45,119 nucleotides of DNA, from assembly GCF_003061025.1 (NCBI RefSeq), contig NZ_QAIL01000258.1, positions 1-45,119 on the forward strand. The letters run 5' to 3'. The position numbers and the translations under genes were made by a program. The notes beneath the pieces are model-generated. The model saw only the letters and a program-made list of their open reading frames with translations. It was not told where the DNA came from and did not search any database. The DNA is from Pedobacter sp. HMWF019. Lineage in GTDB: Bacteria; Bacteroidota; Bacteroidia; Sphingobacteriales; Sphingobacteriaceae. Shown here piece after piece: positions 19,053 through 28,063 of this stretch. Numbering within the stretch: the stretch's first letter is position 1; each line of letters opens with the position of its first letter.

Positions 19053-19158
19053 TGCTGAGCGTGGAATAAAGCTGCAATTTATAATTTTCTTGAAGATCCA
19101 CGCTAAATAAAGTAGAAATTACTGAATGATTTTTACGACTTTTGGGAACTACTAAAAC

Positions 19159-19175
19159 TGATCATCAAATGATCA
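19159..19175. promoter_or_regulatory. Perfect palindrome between divergent genes
   Basis: TGATCAT, CAA, ATGATCA is a perfect 7-bp inverted repeat with a 3-base spacer. It ends 28 bases before the exonuclease ATG and lies 107 bases before the DUF3857 gene. Immediately downstream, TATCTTTA is one base from the -7 consensus. The layout suits an operator for a dimeric regulator, but no regulator is encoded nearby. Confidence 0.4.
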
Positions 19176-19203
19176 TATCTTTAAAATTGCAGTATTAATA
19201 CCC

Positions 19204-20175
19204 ATGAAATTAAATTTAAAACGCCCACTTGCTTTTTTTGACCTGGAAACTACAGGTGTAAATGTTGGATCAGACCGTATAGTGGAAATAGCTATATTGA
19301 AAGCAATGCCGGATGGTACCGAGGAGATCAAAACGTTAAGAGTCAATCCAGAGATGCCCATTCCACTTCAGTCTTCCCTTATTCATGGTATATACGATGA
19401 ACATATTGCCCAGGAACGCACTTTTAAAGAAGTAGCACAGGAGCTGGCGGATTTTATTGGAGATGCAGACCTTGCCGGTTATAATTCCAATCGTTTTGAT
19501 ATTCCGGTGTTGCTGGAGGAGTTTCTAAAGGCCGGAATAGATTTTGATATGACAGACAGAAAGTTTGTAGATGTTCAGAACATCTTTCATCAGATGGAAC
19601 AGCGTACTCTGCGTGCCGCCTACAAATTCTATTGCGACAAAGATATTGTCAATGCACATTCAGCAGAAGCAGATATTACTGCAACATATCATGTACTTCT
19701 TGCTCAAATAGAGCGTTACAAAGACGCGGATTTTGAAGACAAACAAGGGAACATCAGTAAGCCCGTCCAAAATGATGTCGAAGCGCTGCATACTTTCACT
19801 AATATGAATAAACCTGTAGATTTTGCCGGAAGAATGGTTTTCAATGAAGAAGGACAGGAAACGTTTAACTTCGGAAAACACAAAGGCAAAACCGTAGAAC
19901 AGGTGTTTGATATTGAACCAAGTTATTATGCCTGGATGAAACAAGGAGACTTTCCTTTATATACCAAGAAAAAACTTGAGGAAATCTGGGTAAGATGGAA
20001 TAAAAAGAAAGAACAGAATAAGGCGCCAAAGCCATCCGTTGCTCCAAAAACACCAGTAGCTCCAAGGCCTAATTTTATCAATAGCAATCCTCAGCCAGCA
20101 GCCAAAAAAGATAAGCCGGCAGCAGAGGTGACCAACGATATGCTGGAACAATTAAAAATGAAGTTCGGAAAATAA
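19204..20175 (+). CDS. DnaQ-like 3'-5' exonuclease with C-terminal DUF3820-like domain
   Basis: The 323-residue protein starts with a DEDDh exonuclease domain: D13 and E15 in FFDLETTG, D99 in NRFDIP, and H152/D157 in AHSAEADIT. Such domains remove nucleotides from DNA 3' ends, as in the epsilon proofreading subunit. After about residue 205, FNFGKHKGKTVEQVF to GDFPLYTKKKLEEIW resembles DUF3820, a small domain often found next to exonucleases. A Lys/Pro/Ala-rich tail ends with a short helix-like piece, perhaps a partner-binding peptide. It could be the proofreading subunit or a stand-alone exonuclease. The M1 peptidase gene begins six bases later. Confidence 0.88.
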   Translation: MKLNLKRPLAFFDLETTGVNVGSDRIVEIAILKAMPDGTEEIKTLRVNPEMPIPLQSSLIHGIYDEHIAQERTFKEVAQELADFIGDADLAGYNSNRFDIPVLLEEFLKAGIDFDMTDRKFVDVQNIFHQMEQRTLRAAYKFYCDKDIVNAHSAEADITATYHVLLAQIERYKDADFEDKQGNISKPVQNDVEALHTFTNMNKPVDFAGRMVFNEEGQETFNFGKHKGKTVEQVFDIEPSYYAWMKQGDFPLYTKKKLEEIWVRWNKKKEQNKAPKPSVAPKTPVAPRPNFINSNPQPAAKKDKPAAEVTNDMLEQLKMKFGK

Positions 20176-20181
20176 GGAGTT

Positions 20182-22056
20182 ATGAATAAACTTTCTTTTT
20201 CTGCATTTCTGTTCGTTCTGGCCTCTTTTAGCGCATTTGCTCAGCAAGGACTTCCTTTAAGACCGGAAATTCAGGCGGCTTATACCAAAGGCACCCGTTC
20301 GTCAACAGGTAAACCAGGCCCCCTGTATTGGCAAAATACGGCAGGGTATGATCTTAAAGTCAATTTTGATCCGCAGAGCCGTTTGATCAAAGGAACAGAA
20401 GAGATTACTTATGTAAATAACAGTCCTGATACCTTAAAGCAGATCTGGTTTAAGCTCTATCCCAATTTGTATAAAAAAGGAGTTGAACGCAAAACAAAGT
20501 TTAACGAGTCTGATTTAGGCGAGGGAGTACAGATAGGAGCGTTGAAGATTGGAAACCAGGTAATCGATAAAAAAGCCATGGTAGAACAGGGAACCAATAT
20601 GTACACAGCTATTGCAGCACTCGAACCAGGCAAAAGCATCAAGGTCAACATAAGCTATAGTTATGTGTTGAACAAAGGATCGCATATGCGTACCGGTCAG
20701 GTAGATGAAGGTTCCTATTTCGTGGCTTATTTCTTTCCAAGAATTGCAGTATATGATGACATTGACGGCTGGAATAAATATCCTTATACAGGCGAAGAAG
20801 AATTTTATAATGATTTTTGCAATTTTAAAGCAGAGGTGACCGTTCCAAAGGATTTTGTAGTTTGGGCTACAGGTGATCTGATCAATTCTGCAAATGTTCT
20901 CCAACCTGAGATTGCCGAAAGGCTGAAAAAGGCTGAGCAATCAGACAGTGTGGTAGATGTGATTACCAAAGAAAACCTGGATGCAAAAAATGTAACCAAA
21001 GATAAGGCGCTGAATACCTGGAAATTTGAGGCTAAAAATGTAACAGATTTTGTATTTGCGACCAGTGATCATTATTTATGGAAATCTTCCAGTTTGGTGG
21101 TTGATCCCAAAACCTCGAGGAGGACCAGGGTAGACGCAGCTTTCAATCCTTCACACAAGGATTATTATGAGGTCATTGATTTTGCACGTAAGACCGTGCA
21201 TGCCATGTGCTATGATTTTCCTAAATGGCCGTTTCCATATTCGCACGAAACGATATTTGATGGATTGGATCAAATGGAGTATCCTATGATGGTGAACGAT
21301 AACCCCTTGGAAAACAGGGAAAATTCAATCACGCTAACGGTTCATGAAATCTTTCATACGATGTTTCCATTTTATATGGGTATTAACGAAACCAAGTATG
21401 GATGGATGGACGAAGGCTGGGCAACCATAGGAGAGTGGCTGATCTCGCCAAGCATAGAGCCCACTATGGTAGATGAGTACGGCATAGCACAAACTGGTGC
21501 CACTTCAGGATCCAAAGATGACTCGCCAGTAATGACGCTTACACCAGATCTCAAAGGATCCGGAAGTTTTACAAATTCTTATCCTAAACCAGGTCTTGGT
21601 TATTTATTTGTAAAAGACTATCTGGGTGACGAACTGTTTACCAAAGCGCTACACCACTATATCTCAGAATGGAATGGTAAACATCCAATGCCCTATGATT
21701 TTTTCTATAGTATGAACGAGGGCTCAGGTAAAAATCTGGATTGGTTCTGGAACCGATGGTTCTTTAGTGAAGGCGTAACAGACATGGCGATCAAAGATGT
21801 TGAGCTGACCAATATGGGTTATCTGATCAAAATTGAAAATAAAAGTGCCAAACCGCTTCCGGTAGATCTGAACCTGGAATATGAAGATGGTTCTCAAGAA
21901 AAAGTTCATAAAACCATCGGTATTTGGGAAAAGGGGGATACCATAGTAGAAATTGATATTCCTACTTCAAAAGTTTTGAAGAAGGTAGTAATGGGGAGCG
22001 CACATGTTCCTGATAGAGATGGAAGTGACAATACCTTTCATGTAAAAGTAAAATAA
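20182..22056 (+). CDS. Secreted M1-family zinc metallopeptidase
   Basis: This 624-residue exported peptidase has the signal peptide LSFSAFLFVLASFSAFAQ. An N-terminal beta domain of the aminopeptidase N type precedes the catalytic domain. The zinc site is H388-E389-x-x-H392 in VHEIFH with the third ligand E411 in DEGWA, giving the HExxH-x18-E spacing of M1 enzymes. The exopeptidase motif appears as DGLDQMEYPMM rather than GAMEN, a variation common in Bacteroidota M1-like proteins. It probably trims peptides in the periplasm. It lies six bases after the exonuclease gene and ends in a terminator shared with queG. Confidence 0.88.
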   Translation: MNKLSFSAFLFVLASFSAFAQQGLPLRPEIQAAYTKGTRSSTGKPGPLYWQNTAGYDLKVNFDPQSRLIKGTEEITYVNNSPDTLKQIWFKLYPNLYKKGVERKTKFNESDLGEGVQIGALKIGNQVIDKKAMVEQGTNMYTAIAALEPGKSIKVNISYSYVLNKGSHMRTGQVDEGSYFVAYFFPRIAVYDDIDGWNKYPYTGEEEFYNDFCNFKAEVTVPKDFVVWATGDLINSANVLQPEIAERLKKAEQSDSVVDVITKENLDAKNVTKDKALNTWKFEAKNVTDFVFATSDHYLWKSSSLVVDPKTSRRTRVDAAFNPSHKDYYEVIDFARKTVHAMCYDFPKWPFPYSHETIFDGLDQMEYPMMVNDNPLENRENSITLTVHEIFHTMFPFYMGINETKYGWMDEGWATIGEWLISPSIEPTMVDEYGIAQTGATSGSKDDSPVMTLTPDLKGSGSFTNSYPKPGLGYLFVKDYLGDELFTKALHHYISEWNGKHPMPYDFFYSMNEGSGKNLDWFWNRWFFSEGVTDMAIKDVELTNMGYLIKIENKSAKPLPVDLNLEYEDGSQEKVHKTIGIWEKGDTIVEIDIPTSKVLKKVVMGSAHVPDRDGSDNTFHVKVK

Positions 22057-22057
22057 T

Positions 22058-22085
22058 AAAAAAAACCTCTTAAGAGGTTTTTTTT
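22058..22085. terminator. Bidirectional terminator between the M1 peptidase gene and queG
   Basis: This is a perfect 28-base palindrome: eight A, CCTCTT, AAGAGG, eight T. It forms a hairpin with a U tail on both strands and serves the convergent genes. The queG stop codon (22070-22072) sits at its centre, so the last queG codons are part of the stem. Confidence 0.88.
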
Positions 22086-23011
22086 ATGAAATCAATATTC
22101 CTCGTAAGCCCCTTGAATTTGGTTCTTTTCACTGCAGAATTTTTAAATATAGTTTTAAAGACGTCTTCAGTGATGTCCATCCAGTCTTCCTTTTTCATTT
22201 GCAGCAGGTTTTCCTTGGGTTGGAACTGAGGTTCGGAATGAGGAACCGCAAACCGGTTCCAAGGGCATACATCCTGGCAAACATCACAACCAAACATCCA
22301 GTTGTCCATTTTGTTGCTGAAGCTCGCGGGAATTTCATCTTTCAGTTCAATGGTCAGATAAGAAATACACTTTTTTGCGTCGATAATGTAGGGCGACAGA
22401 ATGGCCTCTGTTGGGCAAGCGTCGATGCATTTTGTACATGTACCACAATGATCTGCTGAAAAAGGCATATCCTGCTCCAGTTCCAGATCTATGATCAGTT
22501 CTGCAAGAAAAAAGAACGAACCGCTCTTTTTACTGATGATATTACTATTTTTACCCACCCAGCCAATGCCTGATTTTTTAGCCCAGGCACGATCAAGCAC
22601 AGGAGCAGAATCTACAAAAGCTCTTCCACTCACTTCTCCAATCTGCTCCCGGATAAATTCCAGCAACTGAAAAAGTTTTTCTTTGATCACCTCGTGGTAA
22701 TCGTTTCCAAATGCATATTTAGAGATCTTGGGAGCTTCCGGGTCCGTCTGACCTTGTTCCGGGAAATAATTCAAGGTAAGAGAAATGACCGATTTGGCAT
22801 CTTCCACCAATAGTCTTGGATCCAGACGCTTGTCAAAATGGTTCTCCATATAGGCCATTTTTCCATGGTGATTTTGGTTGAGCCATTTTTCCAGCCTCGG
22901 TGCTTCTTCTTCCAGAAATCCAGCCCTGGAAATACCACATTGCATAAAGCCCAGGCGCAAAGCCTCTTCTTTAATCAATCTGCTGTACCGGGAAGAATTA
23001 TTCAACATCAC
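22070..23011 (-). CDS. queG: Epoxyqueuosine reductase
   Basis: QueG makes queuosine from epoxyqueuosine in tRNA, using cobalamin and two [4Fe-4S] clusters. The 313 residues include the conserved [15 protein letters not shown] with the general-acid Asp and [12 protein letters not shown]. The ferredoxin-like cluster motifs are [12 protein letters not shown] at about residues 189-200 and [11 protein letters not shown] at about 238-248. The length is slightly short of E. coli QueG, which has a C-terminal HEAT-like part. The start is the ATG at 23011, just four bases after a -7 box, so the mRNA may be nearly leaderless. The 3' end overlaps the terminator. Confidence 0.93.
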   Translation of the reverse strand: MMLNNSSRYSRLIKEEALRLGFMQCGISRAGFLEEEAPRLEKWLNQNHHGKMAYMENHFDKRLDPRLLVEDAKSVISLTLNYFPEQGQTDPEAPKISKYAFGNDYHEVIKEKLFQLLEFIREQIGEVSGRAFVDSAPVLDRAWAKKSGIGWVGKNSNIISKKSGSFFFLAELIIDLELEQDMPFSADHCGTCTKCIDACPTEAILSPYIIDAKKCISYLTIELKDEIPASFSNKMDNWMFGCDVCQDVCPWNRFAVPHSEPQFQPKENLLQMKKEDWMDITEDVFKTIFKNSAVKRTKFKGLTRNIDFIKKTS

Positions 23012-23015
23012 AAAG

Positions 23016-23023
23016 CAAAGATA
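23016..23023 (-). promoter_or_regulatory. Bacteroidota -7 box for queG
   Basis: TATCTTTG on the minus strand ends four bases before the ATG, which predicts a nearly leaderless mRNA. A 7-bp inverted repeat, AAGGTTT/AAACCTT (23023-23042), lies just upstream in the spacer and could be an operator. Confidence 0.45.
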
Positions 23024-23088
23024 AGGTTTAGCCAGAAACCTTTTAGAACTTGGTTTGTTCTATATAAGAATCATTAAAAAATAAAGTT

Positions 23089-23295
23089 ATGGAACCCAAC
23101 GAAACAAAATTGAGTGAGGGCCAAAACCTTCCTCATAAACCTGTAGAAACCAATTATGCAAAACATCAGGAAGACCCGGGGCCTTCGCCCCAGGCCGTCA
23201 ATGAATATGATAAAAATGGCGCTGGCCCTATTTTGAAATGGATCATCCCAATACTGGTCATCGCCTTATTGATCTACTGGTTAATATTCAGGTAA
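23089..23295 (+). CDS. Small tail-anchored membrane protein (68 aa)
   Basis: The first 47 residues are hydrophilic and rich in Glu, Pro, Asn and Lys. The last 20 (LKWIIPILVIALLIYWLIFR) form one hydrophobic helix at the very C-terminus, giving a tail-anchored topology with the N-terminal part probably in the cytoplasm. No family was recognised. It is divergent from queG and ends four bases before the opposing nitrilase-fusion gene. No terminator is visible in that gap. Confidence 0.65.
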   Translation: MEPNETKLSEGQNLPHKPVETNYAKHQEDPGPSPQAVNEYDKNGAGPILKWIIPILVIALLIYWLIFR

Positions 23296-23299
23296 AACA

Positions 23300-24808
23300 C
23301 TATTTTAACAACTTCACCTGATAAAGATCGTTGCGGCGGTCTTTTAATATCTTCACTGTACCGAAGTGGTGCAGTTCATCTAGAAGATGTAAATCTACGT
23401 CTACAACAAGCATCATTTCGGTATTAGGAGTTGTTTCCGCTTTTACGGCATTGGTTGGAAAAGCAAAATCAGACGGGGTAAATACTGCCGATTGAGCAAA
23501 TTGAATATCCATATTGTTCACCTTGGGCAAATTACCTACACAACCTGCAATGGCCACATAACATTCATTTTCTATGGCCCTGGCTTGTGCGCATCTGCGT
23601 ACCCGGGTGTAACCATTCTGTGTATCTGTTAAGAAAGGCACAAACAGGATTTGCATACCCTGGTCGGCATAGATCCGGCTTAATTCCGGGAACTCTACAT
23701 CATAACAAATCAGGATCCCGATCTTACCACAGTCTGTATCAAATACCTTGATCTTATCTCCACCCACCATTCCATAATATTTGAGTTCATTGGGTGTAAT
23801 GTGTATTTTCCTGTATTCTTCTGTTTTACCACTTCTATGACATAAATAAGTAGCATTATAAAGCTTATTGTTTTCCAGAATCGGCATACTTCCGGAAATC
23901 ACATTGACATTATACGAAACTGCATATTCCTGGATCTTGGCTACAATTTCTTCCGTCAATTCCGCCAATTTGCGCATAGCCTCCATCTCTGGTAAATGGT
24001 TATAAGGCTGTAGAAGGGGAGTATTGAACAATTCAGGAAACATAATAAAGTCGGATTTATAACCGCTCACCGCATCCACAAAGAACTCAACCTGTTCATA
24101 AAAGCTTTCCATGGTAGGAAACAAACGCATTTGCCATTGTACCAAACCGATACGAATCGTTTTGGCAGAGCGTGCAGAAGCGTCAACCCCCTGGTAATAA
24201 ATATTATTCCATTCAATTAAAGTCGCAAACTCCTTAGATTCGTGGTCGCCGGGAAGGTAGTTTTTCAATACTTTCCTAACGTGAAAATCATTGGAAAGCT
24301 GGAAGGTAAGGGTCGGATCGTAAAGTTCCTTTGATTTCACCTTATCAATATATTGTCTGGGGCTCAGTTTATCAGCGTGCTCGTGATAGCCCGGTATGCG
24401 GCCTCCCGCGATGATGCTTTTCAGGTTCAGGCTTTCGCAAAGTTCTTTCCTTGCTTCATACAGTCTCCTTCCTAAGCGCAGACCACGGTATTCCGGAGAA
24501 ACGAAAATCTCTATACCATATAGTGTATCCCCATTAGGATCATGTGTAGAGAAAGTATAAGAACCAGTGATCATTTCATAGGTATGTTTATCACCGTATT
24601 CGTCATAATCTACTATAATGGAAAGAGAACAAGCGACTACCTTATCATCTACCGCAATACACAATTGTCCTTCAGGAAACAATTTCAGCAGTTTAGCTAT
24701 CGTCTGTTTGCCCCAGATCTGGCCGCCGAGGGTATCGTAGGCCTGTAACATGGATTCTTTAAGGTCGTCATAGTCCTCTAAAGTAAGTTTTCTGAGTTGT
24801 ATATTCAT
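23300..24808 (-). CDS. GNAT acetyltransferase - carbon-nitrogen hydrolase fusion
   Basis: The 502 residues contain two enzymes. Residues 1-200 are a GNAT-type acetyltransferase, with the acetyl-CoA loop in the EYRGLRLGRRLYEAR region near 106-120. Residues 215-500 are a nitrilase-superfamily amidohydrolase with the full catalytic triad: E259 in MFPELF, K334 in YRKIHI and C368 in ILICYD. This architecture recurs in bacteria. The amidase may act on an N-acyl product or a small amide, but the substrate is not known. The gene follows ruvB by 12 bases and is the last of a four-gene minus-strand run. Confidence 0.9.
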   Translation of the reverse strand: MNIQLRKLTLEDYDDLKESMLQAYDTLGGQIWGKQTIAKLLKLFPEGQLCIAVDDKVVACSLSIIVDYDEYGDKHTYEMITGSYTFSTHDPNGDTLYGIEIFVSPEYRGLRLGRRLYEARKELCESLNLKSIIAGGRIPGYHEHADKLSPRQYIDKVKSKELYDPTLTFQLSNDFHVRKVLKNYLPGDHESKEFATLIEWNNIYYQGVDASARSAKTIRIGLVQWQMRLFPTMESFYEQVEFFVDAVSGYKSDFIMFPELFNTPLLQPYNHLPEMEAMRKLAELTEEIVAKIQEYAVSYNVNVISGSMPILENNKLYNATYLCHRSGKTEEYRKIHITPNELKYYGMVGGDKIKVFDTDCGKIGILICYDVEFPELSRIYADQGMQILFVPFLTDTQNGYTRVRRCAQARAIENECYVAIAGCVGNLPKVNNMDIQFAQSAVFTPSDFAFPTNAVKAETTPNTEMMLVVDVDLHLLDELHHFGTVKILKDRRNDLYQVKLLK

Positions 24809-24820
24809 ATATGTTTGTAA

Positions 24821-25843
24821 CTAAAATAGCCTTCCTGTTTGGGCCTGATATTGTCTTTTTAAATGAATATAGGCAGCTTCAGTCACTTCTCTTCCTCTTG
24901 AGGTGCGCATAAGATAACCTTCCTGGATCAGAAACGGCTCATATACCTCTTCAATCGTGCCTTCGTCTTCGCCAACTGCTGTCGCAATGGTTTTTAAACC
25001 AACAGGACCACCTTTAAATTTATCAATAATGGTCAGCAGGATCTTGTTATCCATTTCATCCAGCCCGTGTTCATCCACATTCAGAGCGGTCAATGCAAAA
25101 CGAGCAATTTCTGTGTCAATTTCACCATTTCCTTTGATCTGAGCAAAATCCCTGGTACGGCGCAGTAAAGCATTGGCAATACGCGGTGTACCTCTGCTCC
25201 GGCGTGCAATTTCATAGGCACCTTCATCAGTAATCGGTGTTTTTAAGATTTCTGAAGAACGCTGAACAATGGTGGTGAGCAATTTGGCATCGTAATAAGC
25301 CAAACGGGCATTAATGCCAAACCTGGCTCTTAAAGGTGCTGTAAGCAAACCAGAGCGGGTGGTGGCGCCAACCAGTGTAAAAGGGTTCAGTCCGATCTGT
25401 ACTGACCGGGCATTGGGCCCACTCTCCAGCATAATATCAATCTTAAAATCCTCCATGGCAGAATAGAGATATTCTTCAACCAGAGGACTTAAACGGTGGA
25501 TTTCATCAATAAAAAGAATGTCACCGGTTTCCAGGTTAGTCAATAAGCCTGCAAGATCCCCGGGTTTATCCAATACCGGTCCGGAAGTAACTTTGATCCC
25601 GGTATTCATTTCATTGGCAATAATATGCGACAATGTGGTTTTTCCAAGGCCTGGAGGACCGTGTAAAAGGACATGGTCCAAAGATTCACCCCGTAGTTTT
25701 GCTGCTTTTACAAAGATCTTCAGGTTTTCCATGATCTTGTCCTGGCCTGTAAAATCATCAAAAGCCTGCGGTCGCAATACTTTTTCTATATCACGTTCAA
25801 TGGGCGTCAGATTTTCAGAAGAGGCATCAAGATTTTCATTCAT
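24821..25843 (-). CDS. ruvB: Holliday junction branch-migration helicase RuvB
   Basis: RuvB is the AAA+ motor that, with RuvA, moves Holliday junctions during recombination repair. The 340 residues are standard. [11 protein letters not shown] opens the domain, Walker A is [10 protein letters not shown] at about 63-72, Walker B is [10 protein letters not shown] and sensor 1 lies in LVGATTRSG. The arginine-finger region is PLRARFG, and a winged-helix DNA-binding domain ends the protein. It is the third gene of pdxH - hydroxyacyl-CoA dehydrogenase - ruvB - GNAT/nitrilase, with gaps of 12 to 30 bases. Confidence 0.97.
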   Translation of the reverse strand: MNENLDASSENLTPIERDIEKVLRPQAFDDFTGQDKIMENLKIFVKAAKLRGESLDHVLLHGPPGLGKTTLSHIIANEMNTGIKVTSGPVLDKPGDLAGLLTNLETGDILFIDEIHRLSPLVEEYLYSAMEDFKIDIMLESGPNARSVQIGLNPFTLVGATTRSGLLTAPLRARFGINARLAYYDAKLLTTIVQRSSEILKTPITDEGAYEIARRSRGTPRIANALLRRTRDFAQIKGNGEIDTEIARFALTALNVDEHGLDEMDNKILLTIIDKFKGGPVGLKTIATAVGEDEGTIEEVYEPFLIQEGYLMRTSRGREVTEAAYIHLKRQYQAQTGRLF

Positions 25844-25873
25844 GTTGTAAAGTTAATAAAATAATAGAGCGGA

Positions 25874-26764
25874 TTAACTGCAGAACTTGGCTGCAACTTT
25901 AGCTTCCTTTATGCCATTGGAATAATCATAGAAACCTTCTCCGGATTTTACCCCTTTTTTTCCAGCCATGACCATATTAACAAGTAGAGGACAAGGGGCA
26001 TATTTAGGATTTCCAAAACCATCATGCAATACCTTTAAAATGGCCAGACAAACATCCAGACCAATAAAGTCGGCCAGCTGGAGCGGACCCATTGGGTGAG
26101 CCATGCCGAGCTTCATCACGGTATCAATTTCTTCTACGCCGGCCACGCCTTCAAATAAAGTTTCAATGGCCTCATTGATCATCGGCATCAGGATCCTGTT
26201 GGCAACAAAGCCCGGATAGTCATTTACCTCAACAGGAACCTTCTCCAGTTTTGCAGAAAGTTCCATTACCTGAGCTGTGGTTTCGTCACTGGTCGCATAT
26301 CCGCGAATCACCTCTACGAGTTTCATCACCGGTACAGGATTCATAAAATGCATGCCGATCACTTTGTCACCCCGGTTGGTCACCGATGCGATCTGCGTAA
26401 TAGAGATAGAAGAAGTATTACTAGCTAAAATAGCATCTGGTTTAGCAAAGGCAGCTAAATCTTTAAATATTTTTAGTTTCAACTCCAGGTTTTCCGTCGC
26501 TGCCTCTACAATCAGATCAGCCTCACTGACACCTGTCTTCACGTCCGTAGAACGGGTAATGTTATGGATGGTTGCTTGTTTTTGCGCATCAGTCAGCGTG
26601 CCTTTCACTACCTGCCTGTCCAGATTTTTGTTGATGGTAGCCAGTGCTCTGTCCAGAGCCTCGTTATTGATATCAATCAAAGTGACTGCATACCCGAATT
26701 GAGCAAAAGTATGGGCAATACCATTACCCATGGTACCGGAGCCAATTACTGCAATGTTCTTCAT
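25874..26764 (-). CDS. 3-hydroxybutyryl/3-hydroxyacyl-CoA dehydrogenase
   Basis: This 296-residue NAD(P)-dependent dehydrogenase interconverts 3-hydroxyacyl-CoA and 3-oxoacyl-CoA. The Rossmann motif GSGTMGNGIAHTFA starts at residue 8. ASNTSSISITQ and the catalytic histidine in GMHFMNPVPVMKLVE follow at about 115-150. The C-terminal dimerisation domain includes GFVANRILMPMINEA and GPLQLADFIGLDV. The size fits the short single-domain butyryl type rather than the fused fatty-oxidation protein. It could serve butyrate/PHB-like metabolism or beta-oxidation. It sits 25 bases after pdxH. Confidence 0.93.
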   Translation of the reverse strand: MKNIAVIGSGTMGNGIAHTFAQFGYAVTLIDINNEALDRALATINKNLDRQVVKGTLTDAQKQATIHNITRSTDVKTGVSEADLIVEAATENLELKLKIFKDLAAFAKPDAILASNTSSISITQIASVTNRGDKVIGMHFMNPVPVMKLVEVIRGYATSDETTAQVMELSAKLEKVPVEVNDYPGFVANRILMPMINEAIETLFEGVAGVEEIDTVMKLGMAHPMGPLQLADFIGLDVCLAILKVLHDGFGNPKYAPCPLLVNMVMAGKKGVKSGEGFYDYSNGIKEAKVAAKFCS

Positions 26765-26789
26765 AGAATGAATATATATGGTTGTTTTT

Positions 26790-27440
26790 TTATGGTGCTA
26801 ATCTGTTAATTGTCCAGTTTCCGTCTACCAGTTCATAACTGATCCGGTCGTGTAAACGGCTTGGTCTACCTTGCCAAAATTCTATATGACTTGGCTCTAC
26901 GATATATCCGCCCCAATGTTCAGGCCTTGGTATCTCGATATCTTTATATTTTTGAGTCAGCTCCTTAACTTTTTCTTCCAGTAATTCACGGCTTTCAATC
27001 ACAGTACTTTGAGGAGAAGCAGAAGCTCCGATCTGGCTTCCTGTTGGCCTGGAATGGAAATACTGATCAGAAACTTCAGCAGATACCTTAGAAACCCTTC
27101 CTTCAATCCGAACCTGTCTTTCCAGTTCAGCCCAGAAAAATACCAGGCAGGCCTGCGGATTTTCTTCCATTTCTTTACCTTTTGCACTGTTGTAATTTGT
27201 ATAAAAGGTAAAACCCTTCTGGTCAAATCCTTTAAGCAATACAATTCTGGCAGAAGGCCGCCCTGAATGATCCGCTGTGGCCAAAGTCATTACATTAGGT
27301 TCATAAAGTTTTGCATTCAAAGCGTCTTTAAACCATTTAGCAAACTGTTCAATTGGATCCCTGTCCACATCACTTGCCGAAAGTTCGGCGGAGCGGTAAT
27401 CCTGTCTTAAATTCTGTAAAGTTTCTGTGCTCAAATCCAT
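26790..27440 (-). CDS. pdxH: Pyridoxamine 5'-phosphate oxidase
   Basis: PdxH is the FMN enzyme that oxidises pyridoxine or pyridoxamine 5'-phosphate to PLP, in the de novo and salvage vitamin B6 routes. The 216 residues carry [22 protein letters not shown], the FMN-binding [33 protein letters not shown] and the C-terminal [13 protein letters not shown], all typical. It leads the four-gene minus-strand run and is divergent from the YqgE gene. A TATTTTTG box ends four bases before the ATG. Confidence 0.96.
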   Translation of the reverse strand: MDLSTETLQNLRQDYRSAELSASDVDRDPIEQFAKWFKDALNAKLYEPNVMTLATADHSGRPSARIVLLKGFDQKGFTFYTNYNSAKGKEMEENPQACLVFFWAELERQVRIEGRVSKVSAEVSDQYFHSRPTGSQIGASASPQSTVIESRELLEEKVKELTQKYKDIEIPRPEHWGGYIVEPSHIEFWQGRPSRLHDRISYELVDGNWTINRLAP

Positions 27441-27444
27441 AGTA

Positions 27445-27452
27445 CAAAAATA
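27445..27452 (-). promoter_or_regulatory. Bacteroidota -7 box for pdxH
   Basis: TATTTTTG on the minus strand ends four bases before the ATG at 27440, the same spacing as at queG, so the mRNA would be nearly leaderless. A CAAA on the plus strand at 27467 gives a spacing of only 14, so the -33 element is doubtful. Confidence 0.4.
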
Positions 27453-27490
27453 GGTTTTAGTTTAATCAAAATTATCCCTATTTTTCCGAA

Positions 27491-28054
27491 ATGTTAAGCC
27501 CTTTAAAGCCATCTTCCGGTAAATTATTAATTTCAGAGCCATTTTTAAATGACCCTAATTTCCGACGTTCCGTAGTTCTTATTGCAGAACATGCAGAAAC
27601 TGGAACCTTAGGTTTTGTATTGAATCACAAGAGCGATCTGCTGGTCAGTGATTTGATTGCTGAAATGGAAAGTGCAGATTTTCCAGTTTACTATGGTGGC
27701 CCTGTAGCCACAGATACCATACATTTCATTCACCGCTGCTATGACAAGCTGAATGACGGTGAAGAAATCGCACCAGGAATTTATTGGGGTGGTAATTTTG
27801 AAGCCCTGACCATTCTGATGAACAACAATAGCATCAGTCAGGACGAGATCAAATTTTTCATAGGATATTCGGGCTGGGGAGCAGAACAGCTGAAGAATGA
27901 GCTGGAAGAAAACACCTGGATCGTATCCGATCAATACCATCCAGATGTTGTATTTTCTTCTAATGAGGAAGAAGTATGGCGAGAAGCCATTATTAACCTT
28001 GGGCCTAAGTATGCTCATGTGAGCAATTTTCCTCAAAACCCCAATTTAAATTAG
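27491..28054 (+). CDS. YqgE/AlgH family protein
   Basis: This 187-residue cytoplasmic protein belongs to the YqgE/AlgH family. It opens with GKLLISEPFLNDPNFRRSVVLIAEH and has GTLGFVLNH, VYYGGPVATDTIHFIH and FIGYSGWGAEQLKNEL, the hallmark segments. The family is widespread, and its molecular role is not settled (AlgH was named from alginate regulation). The length is typical. It is monocistronic, between divergent pdxH and convergent purE with nine bases between the two ends. Confidence 0.92.
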   Translation: MLSPLKPSSGKLLISEPFLNDPNFRRSVVLIAEHAETGTLGFVLNHKSDLLVSDLIAEMESADFPVYYGGPVATDTIHFIHRCYDKLNDGEEIAPGIYWGGNFEALTILMNNNSISQDEIKFFIGYSGWGAEQLKNELEENTWIVSDQYHPDVVFSSNEEEVWREAIINLGPKYAHVSNFPQNPNLN

Positions 28055-28063
28055 TTTTTGACG

